Notes: generated from the letters alone by a model not told the origin. A stretch of DNA of 64,000 nt from UBA11164 sp034376725 (GCA_034376725.1 JAXMJH010000077.1:1-64000), one strand, 5' to 3'. Positions 1-9,079 are shown, counted from the stretch's first letter. Translations and numbers: made by a program.

Positions 1-1
1 G

Positions 2-664
2 CTGGCACTGGCCGCGTCGCTTCCCGGTGGCGGCGCGGCGCTGATCGACCGCGAGTTGCGCCGGATCTGCGACAGCCTCTCGGCGTTGCGCGATGCCCAG
101 GCGCTGGTCGAAGTGCTGGACCGGCTTTCAGTCGACCAGCCGCTGAGCGATCAGCGCCCGTTGCTGCGGCGCGCCCGGCGGATTGCGGCGGCGGCGCGGG
201 CGCAGGCCGCAGCGCAGGCGTTGGCCGCCGATCCCGGCCTGATCGACCGGCGCGGTCGGCTGGCGGTGCTGTCGGCTGGAAGCGTTGCGCTGCCCTGGTG
301 CCTGTTGGCCGAAGACCACGTGCACGAGGCGCTGGCGGACAGCCTGGATGCCGTCTTCGCGGCGGCGACACGGGCGCGCAAGACCGGCAGCGATCTCGAC
401 TGGCACCGCTGGCGGCGCCGGTTGCGTCGGCTCAAGCAGCAGCGCACCGCGCTCGACGGCTTGCCGGTCGCGTTCGATGCGACAGTTGAGCGGATCGAAG
501 GCCGGGCGGTGGCGCTCGGCCACGCCCAGGATTTCGCGCTGCTCGGTGAGCACTGCGGCAAGCGGTCGGTGTTCGACCGGGCCGATCGCAAGGCGCTGCG
601 CGCGTTGGCACGGCGCGGGTTGAAGCAGGCGCGCGAGGCGATTCTGGCCGAGTCGGCCGGTTGA
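2..664 (+). CDS. CHAD domain-containing protein, 5' end missing
   Basis: The reading frame is open back to the window edge, so only the C-terminal ~220 residues are seen. The helical, arginine-rich text with RDAQALVEVLDRL and later DLDWHRWRRRLRRLKQQ resembles the CHAD domain (conserved histidine alpha-helical domain), a basic helical fold known to bind polyphosphate. The true start, and whether a CYTH-type triphosphatase domain precedes it, cannot be seen. It ends about 80 bp before an exported amidohydrolase gene, and nothing ties the two functionally. The CHAD call rests on the basic helical pattern rather than on a unique motif. Confidence 0.6.
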   Translation: MALAASLPGGGAALIDRELRRICDSLSALRDAQALVEVLDRLSVDQPLSDQRPLLRRARRIAAAARAQAAAQALAADPGLIDRRGRLAVLSAGSVALPWCLLAEDHVHEALADSLDAVFAAATRARKTGSDLDWHRWRRRLRRLKQQRTALDGLPVAFDATVERIEGRAVALGHAQDFALLGEHCGKRSVFDRADRKALRALARRGLKQAREAILAESAG

Positions 665-747
665 GCGCCGCCGGGCGCGTCGGAACGAATCGACCTCGCC
701 GGTCGGAACAGGTAGCATCCGGCAACGACGTTGACCAGGAGAGCGCC

Positions 748-2070
748 ATGTTCAAGCATCGCCCCTCAGACGGCTTGATCTGGCTGATCCTGCTGGCGCC
801 GATGCCTGTAATCGCCCAGGTGCAGGTGTTCGAAGGCGCGCGGCTGCTGCCGGTGTCCGGGCCGGCGATCGACAACGGCGCCCTGGTAGTGGAGGCTGGC
901 CGGATCGTGGCGCTTGGCGCGACCGGCAGCGTGCCGGTTCCCGATGGCGCGACCCGGATCGATGTCGCCGGCAAGATCATCATTCCCGGTCTGGTCGATA
1001 CCCATTCCCATGTCGGCATCTTTCCCCGCCCGATGGTGCCGGCGCATGCCGACGGCAACGAATCGACCGGCCCGGTGCAGCCGCAGTTGCGCGCGCTCGA
1101 CGCCATCTGGCCGGCCGATCCGGGCATTCGCATGGCGCTGGCCGGCGGCATCACCACGGCCAACATCATGCCCGGCAGCGGCAATGTGATCGGCGGCCAG
1201 ACGGTCTACGCCAAGCTGCGCGGCGACACCGTGGAACAGATGCTCATTCCTGGCAGCATCGGCGGCCTGAAGATGGCCAACGGCGAGAACCCCAAGGGCA
1301 ATTACGGCAGTCGCGGCCAGGCCCCGGCGACCCGGATGGCGGTCACCGCGCTGGCCCGCGAGCAGTTTCTCAAGGCCCGCGCCTACCGCGCTGCCTTCCA
1401 GGCCTGGGAGCGCGAAGGCAAGCGCAAGGGCGAGTCGGCGCCAGCCCGTGATCTGGGCATGGAAGCGCTGCTCGAAGCGCTCGACGGCACTCGCATCGTG
1501 CAGCACCACACCCACCGCGCCGACGACATTCTCAGCGTCTTGCGGCTGGCCGAAGAATTCGGCCTGCGGGTGGTGATCCAACACGGCACCGAGGCCTGGA
1601 AGGTCGCTGCCCAGTTGGCGGCGCGCGACGTGCCGGTGTCGCTGATCGTCATCGATGCGCCCGGCGGCAAGCTCGAGGCCACCGGCTATCGCTACGACGC
1701 GCCGGCCATCCTGGACCGCGCCGGTGTCCGGGTGGCGTTCCACACCGATGACTTCATCAACAGCTCGCGGTTCCTGCTGCGCGAGGCGGCCCTGGCGGTG
1801 CGCGGCGGTATCGATGCCGACACCGCGTTGCGGGCGGTCACGCTGGAGGCGGCGCGGATGCTCGATCTGGCCGATCGGCTGGGCTCGCTGGAGCCGGGCA
1901 AGGATGCCGACTTCGTGGTGCTCAGCGGCGAGCCGTTCAGCAGTCGCACCCATGTGGAGCAAACCTGGATCGAAGGCGTGAAGGTGTTCGATCGCGCCAA
2001 TCCGGACGATCTCCGCCACGCCGTCGGTGGCTTCGCGCTGCCGGCCCATACCGCCGGCCTGGAGGAATGA
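748..2070 (+). CDS. Exported metal-dependent amidohydrolase
   Basis: A 440-residue amidohydrolase-superfamily protein with an N-terminal signal peptide ending near PVIAQ. Metal-binding motifs are intact: DTHSH (the HxH of strand 1), QHHTHR and VIQHGTE in the middle, and FHTDD near the C-terminal part of the barrel. The C-terminal AADRLGSLEPGKDADFVVL-like segment is typical of imidazolonepropionase-like and prolidase-like amidohydrolases. The ATG at 748 has an AGGAG about 9 bases upstream; the frame is open further upstream, but this start places the signal peptide correctly. Its stop overlaps the start of a paralogue (ATGA), so the two are probably translated together. The substrate is unknown; a periplasmic hydrolase of cyclic amides or peptides is an inference. 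Confidence 0.85.
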   Translation: MFKHRPSDGLIWLILLAPMPVIAQVQVFEGARLLPVSGPAIDNGALVVEAGRIVALGATGSVPVPDGATRIDVAGKIIIPGLVDTHSHVGIFPRPMVPAHADGNESTGPVQPQLRALDAIWPADPGIRMALAGGITTANIMPGSGNVIGGQTVYAKLRGDTVEQMLIPGSIGGLKMANGENPKGNYGSRGQAPATRMAVTALAREQFLKARAYRAAFQAWEREGKRKGESAPARDLGMEALLEALDGTRIVQHHTHRADDILSVLRLAEEFGLRVVIQHGTEAWKVAAQLAARDVPVSLIVIDAPGGKLEATGYRYDAPAILDRAGVRVAFHTDDFINSSRFLLREAALAVRGGIDADTALRAVTLEAARMLDLADRLGSLEPGKDADFVVLSGEPFSSRTHVEQTWIEGVKVFDRANPDDLRHAVGGFALPAHTAGLEE

Positions 2071-3272
2071 GCATGCGCAGCCTGATCCTGGTTTTCATTC
2101 TGATGACCGGCGTGGCCCAGGCCCAGAGCCTGGCCGTGCGCGCCGAGCGCATCCACACCGCCGACGCCGCCGGTGTGATCGAAAATGGCGTGGTGCTGGT
2201 GACCGACGGCAGGATTTCCGCGGTCGGTCCGGCCGGCGACGTCGTGATTCCGCCCGGCACGATGGAACTGGAGGCGCGGGAAGTGCTGCCGGGGCTGATC
2301 GATGCCCGCAGCACGCTCGGCCTGTCCGGCTGGCTGAACATCCCGGCCGATCAGGACATGGACGAGACCAGCGACGCCGTGACCCCGGCGCTGCGCGCGC
2401 TCGATGCGTTCAACCCGAACGAGCCACTGCTCGGTTTCGTGCGCGAGTTCGGCGTCACCACGGTGCAGGTCGGGCCGGGCGATGCCAATGTGATCGGCGG
2501 TCAGGCCGGCATCTTCAAGACCGCCGGCGCCAGCGCCGACGCGATGGCCCTGGCGCCGGTATCGGCGATGATCTTCAATCTCACCGACGCGCCCCGGGCA
2601 CGCTACGGCAGCCAGAACAAGGTGCCGGCAACCCGCATGGCCAGCGCGGCCCTGATCCGTCAGCAATTGGTGCAGGCCCAGCAACCGCCGGCCAAGGACA
2701 AACCGGAAACCGACATCGGCCGCGCCGCGCTGCGCAAGGTGCTGGCCGGCGAGCTGAAGGCGGTGTTTCTCGCTCATCGCAGTTCGGACATCGTCACCGC
2801 GCTGCGGCTGATCGAGGAGTTCGATCTCGATGGCCAGATCGGCTACGGCACCGAAGCCTATCTGGTCGTCGACCGGCTGCGCGCTGCCGGCGTGCCGGTG
2901 CTGCTCGGTCCGCCCGGCCAACGCATTGCCGGCACCGAATCGCTCAATACCCGGCTGGACACCGCCGCTCGGCTCACGGCGGCCGGCTTGCCGTTCGCGT
3001 TCGGCATGGGCCACGAGGCCTACGTGCCGAAGAGCCGCATCGTGCTGCACGAAGTCGCACTGGCGGTCGGCAACGGGCTGGCGCCGGAGGCTGCCGTGCG
3101 GGCCGCGACCATCGATGCCGCCACCATGCTGGGCGTGGCCGACCGGGTCGGTTCGATCGCCGTGGGCAAGGACGCCGATCTGGTCCTGTTCGACGGCGAT
3201 CCGTTCGAATACACCAGCCACGTGATCGGCGTAGTGATCGATGGCGTGGTGGTCAGTCGAGAGCAACGCTGA
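2067..3272 (+). CDS. Amidohydrolase-like exported protein lacking metal ligands
   Basis: A 401-residue paralogue of the preceding gene, with a signal peptide (ends near VAQAQ) and the same fold landmarks (GDANVIGGQ, IGYGTEAY, a C-terminal VGKDADLVLF). At every metal-ligand position the paralogue differs: DTHSH is DARST, the HHTHR region is LAHRSS, VIQHG is QIGYG, and FHTDD is GMGHE. It is therefore probably catalytically dead or uses different chemistry. The ATGA overlap with the upstream gene and the shared domain suggest that the pair forms a heteromer, with this one as structural partner. An alternative ATG lies at 2073. Confidence 0.8.
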   Translation: MSMRSLILVFILMTGVAQAQSLAVRAERIHTADAAGVIENGVVLVTDGRISAVGPAGDVVIPPGTMELEAREVLPGLIDARSTLGLSGWLNIPADQDMDETSDAVTPALRALDAFNPNEPLLGFVREFGVTTVQVGPGDANVIGGQAGIFKTAGASADAMALAPVSAMIFNLTDAPRARYGSQNKVPATRMASAALIRQQLVQAQQPPAKDKPETDIGRAALRKVLAGELKAVFLAHRSSDIVTALRLIEEFDLDGQIGYGTEAYLVVDRLRAAGVPVLLGPPGQRIAGTESLNTRLDTAARLTAAGLPFAFGMGHEAYVPKSRIVLHEVALAVGNGLAPEAAVRAATIDAATMLGVADRVGSIAVGKDADLVLFDGDPFEYTSHVIGVVIDGVVVSREQR

Positions 3273-3281
3273 GAGAGAACC

Positions 3282-3824
3282 ATGGAACAACACTTTCCGC
3301 TTTACGATGCCGACGGCACCGCCGATCTGCTGGATGCCATGGCCCGGCAGGCTGCGGCTGCCTTCGATGCGATGCCGCTTACCGTGCTTGGCGTGCTGCG
3401 CCGTGGCGCGCCGATTGCCGATGCGCTGACCCAACGGCTGGCGGCGCTGCGGCCGGACTGGGACATCGATCGGATAGACCTCAAGGTAAAGCGCTACAGC
3501 GACGATCTGCGCCTGCTGCACCCGGAGACCCGACTGGACGCCGATGCCGACCAGCAGGCGCGAGATTTTGCCGGCCGTCGGGTACTGGTGGTCGATGATG
3601 TGTTGTATCAGGGCCACTCGCTGATGCGGGTGGTCGAGTTCCTGCGCGGCCACGGCGCCGAGTTCATTCACGCGGCGGTGCTGGTGGATCGCTGCGTGCC
3701 GCGCCTGCCGATCCGCGCCGAGATCGTTGGCGCACGCCTGCAGATCGCGCCGGCCGACGTCATCGAGTGCAACATCCCGCCGTACGAGCCGGTCTGGCGC
3801 ATCGATCTGTACCGGCTGGGCTGA
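3282..3824 (+). CDS. PyrR-like phosphoribosyltransferase
   Basis: A 180-residue type I phosphoribosyltransferase. The PRPP-binding loop VLVVDDVLYQGHSL is at residues 101-114, and a VLRRGAPIADAL segment precedes it as in PyrR and hypoxanthine-type enzymes. PyrR proteins bind UMP/PRPP, regulate pyr mRNA in Gram-positives, and have weak uracil phosphoribosyltransferase activity. In gammaproteobacteria such homologues are usually annotated only as phosphoribosyltransferases, and no pyr genes are adjacent here. A GAGAGAACC just upstream serves as ribosome site. Ends 12 bp from a convergent gene. Confidence 0.7.
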   Translation: MEQHFPLYDADGTADLLDAMARQAAAAFDAMPLTVLGVLRRGAPIADALTQRLAALRPDWDIDRIDLKVKRYSDDLRLLHPETRLDADADQQARDFAGRRVLVVDDVLYQGHSLMRVVEFLRGHGAEFIHAAVLVDRCVPRLPIRAEIVGARLQIAPADVIECNIPPYEPVWRIDLYRLG

Positions 3825-3836
3825 GCCGCCGCGCGA

Positions 3837-4319
3837 TCAGGGCGCGACGCGCACCTCGACCCGGGTCGCCGGCAGACCGCCGAGCGGCTCTCTCAATTGA
3901 ATGCGCAGCCGGCCATCGCGACCCGACCAGCGTTGTTCGAGAGTTTGGGCATCCGGCCGGGATTGCCCGGTCAGGCGCCAACCGCGATCGGCCAGCGTCG
4001 CCTGAAGGTGTCCGGCGATTTCCTTCTGATCGCGCTCCACCAGGAAGTCCCGCCGGTCGCGCCCGCCGACCAGCAATCGGGCCGGGGCGGGCAGCGTCAC
4101 GGCGTCCATCAGCCGCGCGGCAGCCGCCTCGCTGGGCAGCACGGTGACCGAGACCGTGAATCCCCCTGATTGTGCCAGCGCGCCGCTCGGCCACAGCGCC
4201 CAAAGCGCCAGCGCCAACATGGTCAGCCAAACCATGACGGTCTGCACGGCTGCATGCGAGCGCGGGCAAAGCGCCCGCGTCAGTGGGCGAGAAAACGGCG
4301 GGCGGCGATTGACCTTCAT
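3837..4319 (-). CDS. Hypothetical exported protein (paralogue A)
   Basis: 160 residues with a signal-like hydrophobic stretch (VMVWLTMLALALWALWP) ending near GALAQ; an internal methionine before that stretch is an alternative start. The mature part shares a pattern with the neighbour at 4470-4883: F-x-VSV-x-VLP, a helix with L-x-x-V-x-LP-x-x-AR, GWRLT, then an E-x-W segment and P-x-GG-x-x-ATR near the end. I do not recognise the family. The pair lies next to a chaperone-usher pilus locus, but on the other strand, so a link to pili is only positional. About 100-115 mature residues suggests a single small periplasmic domain. Confidence 0.65.
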   Translation of the reverse strand: MKVNRRPPFSRPLTRALCPRSHAAVQTVMVWLTMLALALWALWPSGALAQSGGFTVSVTVLPSEAAAARLMDAVTLPAPARLLVGGRDRRDFLVERDQKEIAGHLQATLADRGWRLTGQSRPDAQTLEQRWSGRDGRLRIQLREPLGGLPATRVEVRVAP

Positions 4320-4469
4320 ACAGAAGGTAGCGGCCGCTTTCCTGGCCGACTTTAGAGTTCGGTCAGGTCAACCCGCGAAATATGCGCTGTCCATCGCAGT
4401 TGGCTGTGCCGCCGGGCCTGCTCGCCAATGGCAAGGCGCCAGGAACGCCGGTCAGCGTCAGCCTCAGCG

Positions 4470-4883
4470 TCAGCCCGATACCGCCTGCAAGCTGATCCGG
4501 GTGGCCGAGAAGCCACCCATCGGCGCCTGCATCCGAATCAGCACGTGCTGCCCGTCGCGTACCCAAAGTTGTTCGGTCGAGCCGCAGGGCGAAACCGCTT
4601 CATCGGTCAGGCGCCAGCCGTCGCCCGGCATGGTTTTCCGGAAATATCCCGAAGCCGATGCCGGCGGCTGCTCCAGGATTGCTTCCCGACTATTGCGCGA
4701 TATGGCGACCGCACGTGCGCCGCCGGGTAGCTGGACCTGCGCGAGCAGTGCGTCGATCGCCGGGCTGGGCAACACGACGACCGAAACTTGAAACCGCGAT
4801 TCTCCGCAGTGCACCTGGACCGCAACCAGCGAGACGGCCAGTATGGCAACGGTTGCCAACACGATTCCGATACGGCTTTTCAT
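4470..4883 (-). CDS. Hypothetical exported protein (paralogue B)
   Basis: 137 residues with an N-terminal hydrophobic signal (IGIVLATVAILAVSLVAV) and a mature part matching the neighbouring gene at 3837-4319 (FQVSVVVLP, VQLPGGARAV, GDGWRLTDE, PMGGFSATR). A strong Shine-Dalgarno, AAGGAGG, lies about 6 bases before the ATG. Cys residues appear in this copy (VHCGES, SPCGS) and not in the mature part of copy A, so a disulfide is possible. A perfect 8+8 bp palindrome lies about 34-51 bp upstream of the start codon and may be an operator. Function unknown. Confidence 0.65.
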   Translation of the reverse strand: MKSRIGIVLATVAILAVSLVAVQVHCGESRFQVSVVVLPSPAIDALLAQVQLPGGARAVAISRNSREAILEQPPASASGYFRKTMPGDGWRLTDEAVSPCGSTEQLWVRDGQHVLIRMQAPMGGFSATRISLQAVSG

Positions 4884-5380
4884 GGAACACCTCCTTGCCT
4901 TTTAAGGGGTGCGTGTAACGCGACGAGTCGCGTTGTAGCCAGACTAGTCCTTACGGCCTGAATCGAGCTTGCTGCCGGTCGAAGTTTCGATGTGTCAGTG
5001 ATAATTGTTACCAAATGTGCCGCGCAGCGTCACAGAAATTCGCCGCCGACGTCACTGCGCGCAGAGGGTTGATCCCGATAGCGGGCACTCAAAAATGTGA
5101 TGGCAAGCACGATTTATCTTCAGATCATGGTCGAGGGCGCGAAGTTCATGGCTTCGCACCTGGCGTGGCCACCGTTGTCACTTGACATCCGACGCGGTAT
5201 GGAACAGCCTCCCGCTCGGCCCGCTGGGCCCTGAGTCTGGCATCGGATGCCGTTGTGCTTCTTGATCCGCTGTCCGGCCTCGGAACGGCCAAGGCGCCGC
5301 CCGCGCGGCGCGCCTGCCTCGTGTCACGCGAAGATCATCAGGAACTCAACACGCAACCGACCACAGGGGTTAACCGAATC
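4884..5380. other. Intergenic region between divergent genes
   Basis: About 500 bp without a convincing gene. It separates the minus-strand exported protein from the plus-strand pilus locus, so promoters for both should lie here. Visible elements are a perfect inverted repeat at 4917-4934 and a TTGACA at about 5183 without a clear -10 partner. Short ORFs here look like noise. Confidence 0.5.
4917..4934. promoter_or_regulatory. Perfect 8+8 bp palindrome, possible operator
   Basis: AACGCGAC, two bases, GTCGCGTT. It lies 34-51 bp upstream of the start codon of the exported protein at 4470-4883, a position consistent with a regulator site over or near a promoter. No U-run follows, so it is not a terminator. 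The regulator is unknown. Confidence 0.4.
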
Positions 5381-5866
5381 ATGCGTAAGCTTTCACTCGT
5401 CTTGTGTACCGCCGCCGGCCTCGCGCTGAGCGCGCATTCCGCCGCGCAGACCGCCACCGGCAGCTTCAATGTCACCGCCACCGTGCAGGCCGCCTGCCAG
5501 GTGCTCAACACCAACGATCTTGTGTTCGGCGGCTACGACCCGCTCGCCGCCACCAACCTGACCGGCAGTACCACCTTCCAGGTCCGCTGCACCCGCAGCG
5601 CCGGCAACTTCATCGCGCTCAGCGAGGGTGCCAACGGCGATGCAACCAGCTGCCTCGATCGGGCGATGAATGGTCCAGGTGGGGACGCCCTCAGCTATGA
5701 CCTGCTCGACGGCACCACCGCGTGGGGTTGCGGCGCCAACCAGGTTGCCTACACGGCGACGGTCAATTCGCCGGTGACCTTCACGGTCAACGGTTCGATC
5801 CCGGCCGGTCAGTTCGTCCAGGCGGGCGCCTACAGCGACACCATCACCATCACCGTCGACTTCTGA
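5381..5866 (+). CDS. Spore coat U domain pilin-like protein
   Basis: 161 residues with a signal peptide cut near SAAQT and one spore coat protein U (SCPU) domain: FNVTATVQAACQVLNTNDLVF at the start, two further cysteines (VRCTRS, ATSCLD) and a fourth (GCGANQ), and the typical ending AGAYSDTITITVDF. SCPU proteins are the subunits of Csu-type chaperone-usher pili. A frame extension upstream exists, but this ATG gives a clean signal peptide. It starts an apparent operon with the chaperone, usher and second SCPU protein and is the likely major subunit. Confidence 0.85.
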   Translation: MRKLSLVLCTAAGLALSAHSAAQTATGSFNVTATVQAACQVLNTNDLVFGGYDPLAATNLTGSTTFQVRCTRSAGNFIALSEGANGDATSCLDRAMNGPGGDALSYDLLDGTTAWGCGANQVAYTATVNSPVTFTVNGSIPAGQFVQAGAYSDTITITVDF

Positions 5867-5906
5867 TCCGGCCTGCCCGGCGCCGCTGAGGCGTCGGGTA
5901 GTCATC

Positions 5907-6704
5907 ATGGTGTATCCGACCGGAAATCCGGGCCTTGCGAAGGGCCCGACACCGTTCGCGCGTTCGGCTACGCGCGTGATGCTGTGTGCGCTGGCTCTCA
6001 TTTTCGGACTGGGGCCGGCCCTGGCACGGGATTTCTCGGTCTATCCGGTGCGGATCGAACTGCGTCCCGAACGCGCTGCCGAGACCGTGGTGCTCAGTCA
6101 CCGCGATGATCGGGAACTGCGGTTTGAAGTGTCCTATCAGGCGTGGGACATGGACGAAAGCGGCGTGTGGCAGCTGAGCGACAACGATGAGTTGCTGGTC
6201 CACCCGCTGCAGATCGCCGTGCCGGCCCAAGGCAACGCGACGCTGAGAGTTGGCTTCTTGGGCGTGCCCGACGGCCGGCAGCGCGCCTGGCGGCTGTTCG
6301 TCCAGCAACTGCCGGACGAGATCGAGGCCGAGACGGTGCAGATACAGGTGCTTACCCGCCTCAGCCTGCCGGTGTTTTTCGGTCCCGGCGATGCCGCGCC
6401 CCAGGTGCAGATTGAGCGTGCGCGCGCCGAGGCTGGCGAGTTGCGCTTCGAGCTGAGCAATGCCGGTGAGGGCTACCTCGGGCCACAGCGGCTGACCCTG
6501 TACTTTCTCGATGAAACCGGTGAGCTGATCGAGAGTACGGGCGCTGATGCCGGTTACGTACTTGCCGGCCGGCGTCTGCCGCTGACGGTGCCGCTGTCCA
6601 GTGAGGCGTGTGCGCGGATTCGCACCGTCGTGGTGGATGTGCCCGAAGCGCGCATGGAAGCGACCGCGCCGATTTCGGAGCATGACCGCTCATGCGACCG
6701 CTGA
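5907..6704 (+). CDS. Periplasmic pilus chaperone (PapD/CsuC-like)
   Basis: 265 residues. After a signal-like segment (MLCALALIFGLGPALA) the mature protein begins DFSVYPVRIELRPER, has the PapD first-domain pattern (RFEVSYQAWDMDE, LLVHPLQIAVPAQGNATLRVGF, RAWRLFVQQLP) and an acceptor region of alternating hydrophobic residues (IQVLTRLSLPVFF). It should cap and deliver SCPU subunits to the usher. An ATG at 5979 or GTG at 5976 just before the hydrophobic segment is an alternative start that would remove a 24-residue N-terminal extension. Overlaps the usher gene by 13 bp. Confidence 0.85.
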   Translation: MVYPTGNPGLAKGPTPFARSATRVMLCALALIFGLGPALARDFSVYPVRIELRPERAAETVVLSHRDDRELRFEVSYQAWDMDESGVWQLSDNDELLVHPLQIAVPAQGNATLRVGFLGVPDGRQRAWRLFVQQLPDEIEAETVQIQVLTRLSLPVFFGPGDAAPQVQIERARAEAGELRFELSNAGEGYLGPQRLTLYFLDETGELIESTGADAGYVLAGRRLPLTVPLSSEACARIRTVVVDVPEARMEATAPISEHDRSCDR

Positions 6705-9079
6705 GCGCGCATGTCGATCGCCGCCCTTGGCTTGTCCTGATCGGTCTGTATCTCTGGCTCGGCCTGGCGCGCGCCCAGGACAGCGAAGAACTGCTCCTGC
6801 TCGATCTCTGCCTCGATGGCACCTGCATCGGCGTGGTGCCGGTGCTGGTGGTGCCCGATGCGCTGTGGATCGATGAGGCAGCGGTCGACGCGGCGGGCCT
6901 TTCGCTACCGGATGGCAGCGGCGCGCGCCGGGCGGTGCGTAGCCGCCCTTTTGTCCGGATCGCCGACTTGCCCGAAATCGCCAGCGGCGAGGTGGACCGG
7001 GTAGCGATGCGGCTCAACCTCAAGCGCCGGATCGACACCCTGCCGATGCAGTCGCGCCGGGTCACCGAACTCAACCGCCCCGAGGACCGCTCCGGCGCCG
7101 TCAGTTTTCCGCTTACCGCCAGTCTCGACTACGCCGCCAGCGTCGGCGACCTGACGCCCGACAACGTGTTTGTCGACGGCCGCATCGGCAAGAAGTACCT
7201 GGTGCTGCGCGCCAACGCTGCCTGGGACGAGGACGAGGATTACCGGCGTGGCCTGGTTCGTCTGGAATGGGATCGGCCGGACAAGCTGGTGCGCTGGACC
7301 GCTGGCGACCAGTTCGCCACCAGCCCCGAGGTGCTGGCCTCCAGCGCGTTGCTCGGTGGCATCGGTGTCGCCCGGTCGTTCGAGCAGGATCCGTTCCTGG
7401 TCACCTTTCCGCAGCCCTACCTGGCCGGCCTGCTGGAGACACCGGGCACGGTCGAGATCTATTCCAACGGCGTGCTGATCGGGCGGCAGAGTCTGTCGGC
7501 CGGGCCGTTCTCGCTGGAGAACATCGGCCTGCCGACCGGACGCAGCGATATCGAGCTGGTGTTCCGCGACAGTTTCGGCAACCGCCGCCAGCTCGACTCG
7601 CAATCCTTCTACGTGGGCGGCGGGCAATTGGCCGCCGGGCTGAGCGATTTTGCGGTGCGGGTGGGCATGCCGCGCGAATCGGCACTGGGCGGCGGCTATG
7701 GCGACCAGCCGGCGTTGCAGGCGTGGTATCGCCGAGGGCTGAGCGCCTACCTCACGGTGGGCGGTGCAGTCGAGGCCGATGAACACGGTCAGGCCGGCTA
7801 CGTCTCGCTGGCCAGCAGTTTCGCCGGTGGCGAATTGGGCTTGTCGATCGCCGCCGCCGACAGCGATTTCGACGGCCCGGCATTGGCCTACGCCGCCAGC
7901 TATGGCTGGCAGCAGCGCGGCTTCGGTTTCAACGCCGGATGGCGTCGGCGGGAGACCGGCTTTCGCAGCCTGGGCGAACTGGCCGATTCGACCGCCGATG
8001 TTCGCGAGGATGCCTTCGTGAGCGTCGGCACCATCTTCGAAAGCAGCTTCTCGATCCGTGCCAACGGCTCGCGCAACAACGACGGCCGCTCGCCGGTGTC
8101 GTATCGCTATGGTCTGGATCTTGGCTATCGCCCGAGTTCGCTGCTGCAGGGGCAACTGTCGGTCCAGCGCACCGAGACGGCAGGCCTGGATGACACGGCT
8201 GTTCTGCTGAATCTGGCCTTCAGCTTCGACATCGGCCGATCGGGCTGGCAGCCAAGCAGCGCCAGCTTCGGCGCCGACTGGCGCGAGGACGGCGGGCTTG
8301 GCGTGGCCGCCGATGTCCGCCGATATCGCCCGTTCGGCGAAGGCTATGGCTACGACCTCAGCCTGCGCGAGGGCGCCGGGCCGGGCTCGGCGTTCGGCCG
8401 GGCGGAGTATCAGGGGCGCTACGGCCGCTACACCGCCGAGGCGCAGCGGGTGGAGGGCAGCGCTACCCGTGGCCGGTTCGAGGCCAGCGGCAGCATCACC
8501 GCCGTTGGCGGTCGCGCCCATCTGAGCCCGCCAACCGACAGCGGCTTCGCCCTGGTCCGCATTCCCGGCATGGCCGGCGTGGAAGTGCTGCGCGAAAACC
8601 AGCCGGTCGGTCGCACCGATGCCCGTGGCGATCTGCTGGTTCGCGATCTGCTGCCGTTCTATCCCAACCGGATCGCGCTCGATTCCGACAGCATCCCGAT
8701 GAGTCATCGCCACGGCGAACTTTCGCGCTGGGTCCACGCCCCGCATGGCGCCGGGGTCCTGGTCGAATTCGACGTCAAACCGCTGCGCGCGGTGACCGGC
8801 CGGCTGATCGACGGCACCGATGGCGCGCCGCTGGCCGGCGGGCGGGTGCTTTGGAGCAGTCTGGAAGGCGATGTCGACTATTGGTTGGGCCTGCAGGGCA
8901 CGTTCTATCAGGAAGACCTGGCGCCGGGCGAAACCGTTTGGCGGGTCCGCGCCAAGGGTCAGGAATACCGCTGCGATCTCGATGTGCCGGCCGCCGCCGG
9001 CATGAAGACGCTGGGTGAAATTCCCTGCCAGGCGATGCCGCGCCAGCTCGACGCCTGGCAGCGGTTCGGACGGAGCTAG
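6692..9079 (+). CDS. Outer-membrane usher of chaperone-usher pilus
   Basis: 795-residue usher of the FimD/PapC superfamily, Csu-type branch. It shows the usher middle segment (YSNGVLIGRQSLSAGPFSLE, GLPTGRSDIELVFRDSFGNR), long barrel repeats of alternating aromatic and glycine residues, and C-terminal beta domains (HAPHGAGVLVEFDVKPLRAVTGRL). It forms the outer-membrane pore that polymerises and secretes the subunits. The signal peptide is at residues 1-30 (LIGLYLWLGLARAQ). It overlaps the chaperone gene, indicating coupled translation. Confidence 0.9.
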   Translation: MRPLSAHVDRRPWLVLIGLYLWLGLARAQDSEELLLLDLCLDGTCIGVVPVLVVPDALWIDEAAVDAAGLSLPDGSGARRAVRSRPFVRIADLPEIASGEVDRVAMRLNLKRRIDTLPMQSRRVTELNRPEDRSGAVSFPLTASLDYAASVGDLTPDNVFVDGRIGKKYLVLRANAAWDEDEDYRRGLVRLEWDRPDKLVRWTAGDQFATSPEVLASSALLGGIGVARSFEQDPFLVTFPQPYLAGLLETPGTVEIYSNGVLIGRQSLSAGPFSLENIGLPTGRSDIELVFRDSFGNRRQLDSQSFYVGGGQLAAGLSDFAVRVGMPRESALGGGYGDQPALQAWYRRGLSAYLTVGGAVEADEHGQAGYVSLASSFAGGELGLSIAAADSDFDGPALAYAASYGWQQRGFGFNAGWRRRETGFRSLGELADSTADVREDAFVSVGTIFESSFSIRANGSRNNDGRSPVSYRYGLDLGYRPSSLLQGQLSVQRTETAGLDDTAVLLNLAFSFDIGRSGWQPSSASFGADWREDGGLGVAADVRRYRPFGEGYGYDLSLREGAGPGSAFGRAEYQGRYGRYTAEAQRVEGSATRGRFEASGSITAVGGRAHLSPPTDSGFALVRIPGMAGVEVLRENQPVGRTDARGDLLVRDLLPFYPNRIALDSDSIPMSHRHGELSRWVHAPHGAGVLVEFDVKPLRAVTGRLIDGTDGAPLAGGRVLWSSLEGDVDYWLGLQGTFYQEDLAPGETVWRVRAKGQEYRCDLDVPAAAGMKTLGEIPCQAMPRQLDAWQRFGRS

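Noticed and set aside
1692..3671. Very long minus-strand ORFs opposite amidohydrolases, atp, rnd and rec genes
   Set aside because: His/Arg/Gln-rich shadow frames typical of high-GC coding DNA; the plus-strand frames have family motifs.
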